DNA from: an uncultured Oscillospiraceae bacterium | Lineage (GTDB): Bacteria; Bacillota; Clostridia; Oscillospirales; Oscillospiraceae | Length of the DNA: 26,321 bases | Direction of reading: 5' to 3' | Assembly: GCA_934546685.1 (NCBI GenBank) | Contig: CAKTEB010000026.1 | Coordinates: 1-26,321, forward strand | Shown: positions 22,189-26,321 of the stretch, piece by piece | How the letters are laid out: every line of letters starts with the position of its first letter | How positions within the stretch are numbered: the stretch's first letter is position 1 | The notes under the pieces: model-generated | Seen by the model: the letters and a program-made list of their open reading frames with translations, nothing else | Databases searched by the model: none | Told to the model about the DNA's origin: nothing | Translations under genes and position numbers: made by a program

Positions 22189-23035
22189 TGTGAGCCTTTT
22201 GGGCTTTGGCGACAATGTGGTGGACAAGTATGAGCACATTTCCACCATGTATCCCGGCGGCAACTGCGTAAACGTGGCGGTCTACGCCCATCGGGGCGGG
22301 GCCAAGCGCTGCGCCTATCTGGGCTATTTCGGAAATGACCGGGAGGCTGCCCATGTGATCCATACCCTGGAGCGGGAGAAGATCGAGACCATCCGCTGCC
22401 GCCAGCTAGAGGGCCCCAACGGCAGCAGCGTCAACACCATCATCGATGGCGACCGGGTGTTCCTGCACTCCAATGAGGGCGGCATCCGGGGAGAAATCCC
22501 CTATGTGCTGGACTGCTTTGACCTCCGGTATATTAGGGAATTCGACGTGGTGCACTCTGGCAACTACAGCTTCACGGAGGCGGAGCTGCCGAAGATTCAT
22601 GAGACCGGGGTGAAGGTGTCCTTTGACTTCTCTGACGATTCCGACGAGGCATACTATCACCGGGTCGCGCCCCATGTGGACTATGCCTTCTGCTCCATGG
22701 ACGGGGACGATCAGCAGGTGGAAGCGCACCTCCGCCGCATTGCGGCTCTGGGGCCGGAGCTGGTCTGCGCCTCCCGGGGAGCGAAGGGCTGTATGCTCTT
22801 TGACGGGACGGAATTCTATACCCAGCAGGCGGTGCCCCTTTCCCAGGTGGTGGACACCATGGGCGCAGGGGATTCTCTGATCGCCACGTTCCTGGTGGTG
22901 TATACGGATCTCATCAAGAAGGGTACGCCCCGACATGCGGCCATTGTCCGGGCCCTGCAGGCCGGAGCGGAGTTCGCTTCGGAGATCTGCCAGCTGGAGG
23001 GCGCCTTCGGCTACGGCGTTCCCTATGAGGACTGA
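22178..23035 (+). CDS. frlD: Fructoselysine 6-kinase (PfkB family)
   Basis: The product is 285 residues. Family pattern of FrlD: GFGDNVVDKY near the start, GGNCVNVAVYAHRGG, then FDFSDDSD mid-protein, and the PfkB signature DTMGAGDS with the catalytic base D232. These match the order and wording of E. coli FrlD (GDNCVDIY, GGNAVNVAVY, FDFSD, DTMGAGDS), recalled from memory. The enzyme phosphorylates fructoselysine at O-6 in the cytoplasm; FrlB then yields glucose 6-phosphate and lysine. The ATG at 22178 is preceded by GGAGG and overlaps the regulator gene by 11 bases. The operon ends at the terminator 23055-23097. Another fructosamine substrate cannot be excluded. Confidence 0.88.
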   Translation: MAFDVSLLGFGDNVVDKYEHISTMYPGGNCVNVAVYAHRGGAKRCAYLGYFGNDREAAHVIHTLEREKIETIRCRQLEGPNGSSVNTIIDGDRVFLHSNEGGIRGEIPYVLDCFDLRYIREFDVVHSGNYSFTEAELPKIHETGVKVSFDFSDDSDEAYYHRVAPHVDYAFCSMDGDDQQVEAHLRRIAALGPELVCASRGAKGCMLFDGTEFYTQQAVPLSQVVDTMGAGDSLIATFLVVYTDLIKKGTPRHAAIVRALQAGAEFASEICQLEGAFGYGVPYED

Positions 23036-23054
23036 GATTATTTTGGATAGAGAA

Positions 23055-23097
23055 ATTCCCCAGTGCAGGTTTTTGAACTGCACCGGGGAATCTTTTT
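23055..23097 (+). terminator. Terminator of the ABC/frlR/frlD operon (convergent)
   Basis: ATTCCCCAGTGCAG (23055-23068) pairs with CTGCACCGGGGAAT (23078-23091), one mismatch, 9-nt loop, followed by CTTTTTG. It lies between two converging genes and may also stop minus-strand transcripts weakly. Confidence 0.85.
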
Positions 23098-23099
23098 GC

Positions 23100-24077
23100 T
23101 TATCGATGGATCACCGCATGGACGGGATTCTCCTCCAGCACCATAGCCCGAGCCTTGGCCACGGAGCGGATATGGCTGTTTTCCGTGGTGCAGCAGCCGC
23201 CCACGGCGGAGGCTCCGGCCTCCATCCACTTCCGGGCGTAGGCCCCGAAGCTCAGGGACGCGCCGTCGCCATGCCAGGTCTTGGTGGTGGGATCGTAGGT
23301 CTCGCCGCTGTTAGGGTATACGGCCACGGGGAGGTCACAGGCGCCACGGAGCTCACCGATCAGGGACTCCACAAACTGGGGCGCGGTGCAGTTGATGCCG
23401 ATCATTTTAAGATGGGGATGATCCTTGGAAAGGGCCCTGGCGCAGTCTGCTACCAGATCCCCCTCCCAGGTGTGGCGGCCATCCCGGCAGGAGAAGCTGA
23501 CCCAGTAGTCCGCTCCCAGCGCCTCGGCAAGCTCCGCCTCAATGAGCACTTCGTGGAAGGAGGGCTGGGTCTCCAGCAGCAAAAGATCCGCTCCGGCGTT
23601 CCAGAGCAGCTCCATCCGCCGACGGTGGAACTCCCGAAGCACCTGGTCGCTGACGCCGTAATTGCCCCGATACTCGGAGCCGTCGGCCAGATAAGCCCCA
23701 TAGGGCCCCACGGCCCCCAGGCACAGGGGCCAGGCGCGGCCCAGCCGCTGTCCCTCGTCCTGCCACCACTGCTCTCGGGCCTCCTGAAACAGCGTGACGG
23801 ACTTGGAGATCACGTCCTCGGCCTGGGCCTCAGAAAGACCGCGGGCGGTCATGCCGGGGATGGTGGCCTGATAGCTGCATGTGATGCCGCAGTCGGCCCC
23901 GGCGTGGAAATAGTCATAGTGTACCCGGCGGATCAGCTCCGGCTGCTCAATGAGCACCTTGGCCGTCCAGAGGCTGTCATTGAGCTGGCAGCCCAGCAGC
24001 TCCAGGGCTGTGGACATGGAGCCGTCGATGACGAGAATACCGGTTTTCTTCAAAGTCTCTTCCAGTGCAGTCCGCAT
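23100..24077 (-). CDS. mmuM: Homocysteine S-methyltransferase
   Basis: The product is 325 residues, the usual length of MmuM-type enzymes (EC 2.1.1.10). These transfer a methyl group from S-methylmethionine, or from S-adenosylmethionine, to homocysteine to make methionine. The zinc-binding cysteines are C230 in GINCTAP and C295-C296 in GGCCTT. Other family marks are the opening LVIDGSMSTALELLG (usual form DGGxxTxLE), ITCSYQAT, GPYGAYLADGSEYRGNY and YPNSGE. The ATG (24077) has AAAGGAGC upstream on the minus strand. It follows the solute-binding protein gene on the same strand, with a hairpin terminator between them, so it may be expressed by partial read-through. Its presence in a fructoselysine locus is unusual. 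Either the transporter also serves S-methylmethionine or methyl donors, or the gene is a neighbour by chance. Confidence 0.9.
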   Translation of the reverse strand: MRTALEETLKKTGILVIDGSMSTALELLGCQLNDSLWTAKVLIEQPELIRRVHYDYFHAGADCGITCSYQATIPGMTARGLSEAQAEDVISKSVTLFQEAREQWWQDEGQRLGRAWPLCLGAVGPYGAYLADGSEYRGNYGVSDQVLREFHRRRMELLWNAGADLLLLETQPSFHEVLIEAELAEALGADYWVSFSCRDGRHTWEGDLVADCARALSKDHPHLKMIGINCTAPQFVESLIGELRGACDLPVAVYPNSGETYDPTTKTWHGDGASLSFGAYARKWMEAGASAVGGCCTTENSHIRSVAKARAMVLEENPVHAVIHR

Positions 24078-24093
24078 GGGATCGCTCCTTTCT

Positions 24094-24132
24094 AAAAAGG
24101 GTGCGCTGCATACCGTTCGATATGCAGCGCAC
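24094..24132 (-). terminator. Terminator between the solute-binding protein and mmuM
   Basis: On the minus strand the perfect 12-bp stem GTGCGCTGCATA/TATGCAGCGCAC (arms 24121-24132 and 24101-24112) has an 8-nt loop, followed after CC by a U5 run (A24094-A24098 on plus). mmuM begins only 17 bases beyond, suggesting partial termination to lower its expression relative to the lipoprotein. Confidence 0.85.
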
Positions 24133-24146
24133 GAAACGTGTTTGGA

Positions 24147-25049
24147 TTATTCCTCAGAGGTCAGAGGCTGTGCGTCCAGGGCCTGCTGCATGAGCTTCTC
24201 CTGGGCGTCGCGGTCCAGGGTGTCTACCACAGCGTTGATCTGGCTCAGCAGCTCGTCGTCAGTCTTCCGGACGGCAATGCCGGCGGAGCAGTCGGACAGA
24301 GCGACCTCGAAGCCCTTGCCCTCGTCGAACTTGACGATGGTGAGGTCAGGGTTGGACAGGCAGCCGGAGTAGGCCTCGGTCTCGCCCATGATGGTGCCGT
24401 CCAGCTTGCCGGAGGAAACTGCCACCAGCAGCTCAGGAGTGCCGCTGAGGCCGGGCTGCTCGTCCACATTGGGGATCTGGGGCACCAGATCCATCCACAT
24501 GGAGTTCAGCTGGCTGGTGACCTTGGCGCCGGCGAAGTCCTCCAGGGAAGTGGCATTGGCGTACTTGCTGTCCTTCCGAACCACCATAACCTGCTCAGAG
24601 GACCAGTAGTAGTCGGAGAAGTTAACGCTCTGGAGCCGCTCCTCGGTGACGCCCATGCCGTCGATGATGCAGTCGATCTTATTGGAGTTCAGGGCCAGGA
24701 TGATGCCGTCCCACTCCACCTTGTAGATCTCCAGGTTCCAGCCGTAGGTGTCGCAGATCTTCTTGGCGATCTCGACGTCATAGCCGCAGACATACTCGTT
24801 GGAGTCCTTAATGGGTACAGCGCCGTTGGAGTCGTCGTCCTGAGTCCAGCAGTAGGGAGCATAGGCACAGTCCATGCCCACCCGGAGGGTGAAGGCCTCG
24901 CCGTCTTTCTCGGCGGTGGAGCCGTTATCTGCTGCTGCGGTGCTGTCCGCGGGTGCGGCGCTTTCTGCTGCACTGGAGCTGCTGCCGCAGGCGCACAGGT
25001 TCACAAGAGCCATAGCGGCCAGCAGGAGCGCAATGATCCGTTTTTTCAT
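24147..25049 (-). CDS. Amino-acid-type ABC transporter solute-binding lipoprotein
   Basis: The product is 300 residues, a family 3 (SBP_bac_3) extracellular binding protein. The signal peptide ends in NLCACGSSSS, so lipid-modified Cys21 is expected after LCA, and a low-complexity Ser/Ala/Asp linker (~22-50) follows. The mature part has LRVGMDCAYAPYCW, GYDVEIAKKICDTYG, WDGIILALNSNKIDCIIDGM and VTEERLQSVNFSDYYWSS, the typical ligand-pocket strands. It is encoded on the opposite strand to the permease and ATPase, ~2.8 kb away, and divergent from frlB. As no other binding protein is near, it probably delivers substrate to that transporter. Fructoselysine, lysine or another polar compound is possible, and the sequence alone does not decide. 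Confidence 0.93.
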   Translation of the reverse strand: MKKRIIALLLAAMALVNLCACGSSSSAAESAAPADSTAAADNGSTAEKDGEAFTLRVGMDCAYAPYCWTQDDDSNGAVPIKDSNEYVCGYDVEIAKKICDTYGWNLEIYKVEWDGIILALNSNKIDCIIDGMGVTEERLQSVNFSDYYWSSEQVMVVRKDSKYANATSLEDFAGAKVTSQLNSMWMDLVPQIPNVDEQPGLSGTPELLVAVSSGKLDGTIMGETEAYSGCLSNPDLTIVKFDEGKGFEVALSDCSAGIAVRKTDDELLSQINAVVDTLDRDAQEKLMQQALDAQPLTSEE

Positions 25050-25068
25050 AATTGAATTCCGCCTCTCT

Positions 25069-25090
25069 CTAATACACTTTATGGTATTAG
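25069..25090. promoter_or_regulatory. CTAATAC-N8-GTATTAG inverted repeat (candidate FrlR operator)
   Basis: A perfect 7-bp inverted repeat (25069-25075, 25084-25090) lies ~12-33 bases downstream of the predicted start of the solute-binding protein transcript. GTTATAATAC near P2 of the ABC operon (19707-19716) partly resembles the adjoining GTACTAATAC read on the minus strand. A shared FrlR operator is a weak inference. Confidence 0.35.
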
Positions 25091-25108
25091 TACGTTATAT
25101 ACTCTTTT

Positions 25109-25137
25109 ATTGTACCGAGTAGATAGGAATTTGTCAA
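25109..25137 (-). promoter_or_regulatory. SigA promoter of the solute-binding protein
   Basis: Minus strand: TTGACA (25137-25132), a 17-nt spacer, TACAAT (25114-25109). Near-consensus and probably strong, as expected for a binding protein made in excess. Confidence 0.85.
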
Positions 25138-25211
25138 CATGCAGACAAGACTTTATAGAATGAAATTGCCGAAAATTGTGCCAGATACCCCTTCCCTTTT
25201 GAAGGAGATGG

Positions 25212-25220
25212 TGCTATACT
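25212..25220 (+). promoter_or_regulatory. Extended -10 promoter of frlB
   Basis: TGCTATACT is an extended -10 (TGn-TATACT). No clear -35 at 16-18 nt, so the promoter may be activated or weak. Predicted start ~25227 leaves a ~70-nt leader to ATG 25299. Confidence 0.6.
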
Positions 25221-25298
25221 AGGGGTGATGATTATATGATGTTCTATGATGAATGCTTGCGAGAGACAGAGAGCATCGGAAATGGGAGGCTTTTTATC

Positions 25299-26276
25299 AT
25301 GAATGCTGAAAAGATGATTCAGGCAATTACCGAGAAAAAGAAGATCGACAGTGTATTTTTTGTGGCCTGCGGTGGTTCGCTTACCGACCTGTATAACGGC
25401 CATTTCTTTTTACAGTGCGAGTCCGCGGAGATCCGCAGCTTTTGGATGAACGCCAATGAGTTCCTCCACGCCACCCCCAAGGCCCTCAGCGAAAACAGCC
25501 TGGTGATCGTTTGCTCCCACAGCGGCAACACCGCCGAGTCCGTCAAGGCCGCTGAGTTTGCCCACGATCAGGGCGCAGCGGTGATCGCCATGACCTTCAA
25601 AAAAGGTTCCAAGATCGACAAGACCATGGACGGCTACACCACCTGGGTCTACGACTGGGGCGAGGATGTTTCCTCCAAGGAGAAGCCCGAGGGCATGGTG
25701 CTGGCCCTGATGAACGAGCTGCTGCACCAGACGGACAAGACCTACACCCACTATGCGGCTATCAATGACGGCCTGGACAAGCTGGACGGCATCCTGGCCT
25801 CCGCCAAGGAGAAGGTCCAGAATTCTGCGTGGCTCTTTGCGGACCGCTGCCATGACGCGCCCATGCTCTATATCCTGGGCTCCGGCGCTGCCTTCTCCCA
25901 GGCCTACGCCATGTCCATCTGCTCCCTGATGGAGATGCAGTGGATGCACTGCTGCTATCTGCACTCCGGCGAGTATTTCCATGGACCCTTCGAGACCACC
26001 GACGGCAAGACCCCCTATATCCTCATGAAGAGCTGCGGCAAGACCCGGGCCCTGGATGAACGTGCCGAGGTATTTCTGAAGAAGTATGCTGGCGAAGGCA
26101 ACTGCGAGGTCATCGACGCGGCTCAGCTGGGCCTGGAGACCCTGGAGCCTGAGGTGGCCGAGTATTTCAACGCCGCCCTGTTCTACAAGATGGCCTGCAC
26201 CTATCGGGACGCTCTGGATTATACCCGCCGCCATCCCCTGAACATGCGCCGGTATATGGGCGTTGTGGAGTATTGA
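25299..26276 (+). CDS. frlB: Fructoselysine-6-phosphate deglycase (SIS domain)
   Basis: The product is 325 residues from ATG 25299, chosen for GGGAGG nine bases upstream; an earlier in-frame ATG at 25236 has no ribosome site and lies almost at the predicted transcript start. Two SIS domains: the first with DSVFFVACGGSLTDLY and VIVCSHSGNTAESVKA, the second with MLYILGSGAAFSQAYAMS, then the catalytic-region HSGEYFHGPFE. It ends MRRYMGVVEY, like the RRYYGGLVEY end of E. coli FrlB (from memory). The enzyme splits fructoselysine 6-phosphate into glucose 6-phosphate and lysine in the cytoplasm. Together with FrlD it completes the pathway. The closely related fructose-asparagine or glucoselysine deglycases are alternatives. 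No terminator is seen in the 45 bases left in the window. Confidence 0.88.
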   Translation: MNAEKMIQAITEKKKIDSVFFVACGGSLTDLYNGHFFLQCESAEIRSFWMNANEFLHATPKALSENSLVIVCSHSGNTAESVKAAEFAHDQGAAVIAMTFKKGSKIDKTMDGYTTWVYDWGEDVSSKEKPEGMVLALMNELLHQTDKTYTHYAAINDGLDKLDGILASAKEKVQNSAWLFADRCHDAPMLYILGSGAAFSQAYAMSICSLMEMQWMHCCYLHSGEYFHGPFETTDGKTPYILMKSCGKTRALDERAEVFLKKYAGEGNCEVIDAAQLGLETLEPEVAEYFNAALFYKMACTYRDALDYTRRHPLNMRRYMGVVEY

Positions 26277-26321
26277 TCGATAACCTGAATCACGATATGC
26301 GCCGCCTTCGGTTCCCGAGAG

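Overview
The window looks like a chromosomal segment from a gut Bacillota (Clostridia, Oscillospiraceae-type, in the neighbourhood of Flavonifractor, Intestinimonas or Oscillibacter). This is an inference. It rests on fairly high GC, Clostridia-like AGGAGG ribosome sites and SigA promoters, SLH/Cys-repeat surface proteins, c-di-GMP proteins, and a fructoselysine locus paired with an amino-acid-type ABC transporter.

Layout. (1) 1-600: the C-terminal membrane part of a large surface protein that begins outside the window. (2) 715-2634 (-): a stand-alone HD-GYP protein with its own promoter. (3) 3016-4500: a decayed region, in which a truncated trigger-factor/FKBP-like ORF runs into the remains of an ABC exporter with two frameshifts. 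(4) 4601-7122: a TetR-type regulator and oleate hydratase. (5) 7247-7768: a Nudix (CoA pyrophosphatase-like) hydrolase. (6) 7769-8143: a gene-poor spacer with a possible gene remnant. (7) 8144-10385: three translationally coupled SnoaL/NTF2-like paralogues. (8) 10477-16865: a tyrosine recombinase, an invertible promoter segment bounded by inverted repeats, and a 1730-residue SLH surface protein. (9) 16967-19432 (-): a REC-HD-GYP-GGDEF protein. (10) 19550-26276: the fructoselysine-type locus. It holds an ABC permease, ATPase, FrlR-like regulator and FrlD kinase on +, a homocysteine S-methyltransferase and the solute-binding lipoprotein on -, and the FrlB deglycase on +.

The most striking element is at 11321-11600. 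Two 24-bp sites, each an imperfect or perfect palindrome with an asymmetric 4-bp core (CTTC or GAAG), lie in inverted orientation around 232 bp. That segment holds a strong SigA promoter (TTGACA-N17-TAAGAT with an extended TG). The promoter points at the SLH surface-protein gene, and the left site starts 4 bp after the stop codon of the tyrosine recombinase gene. This is the architecture of a phase-variable promoter switch, shown here in the apparent ON orientation. The gene it drives encodes a secreted, S-layer-anchored protein with an N-terminal DUF4886/SGNH-like domain, so a candidate surface esterase may be switched on and off in subpopulations.

The metabolic genes point to life on dietary and host-gut compounds: oleate hydration (detoxification of unsaturated fatty acids), uptake and phosphorolytic breakdown of Amadori products such as fructoselysine, methyl transfer to homocysteine, and an unassigned SnoaL-like set that could act on an aromatic, steroid or polyketide-like substrate. 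Two c-di-GMP proteins in the same 20 kb suggest, but do not prove, a link between sessile/motile control and the surface protein.
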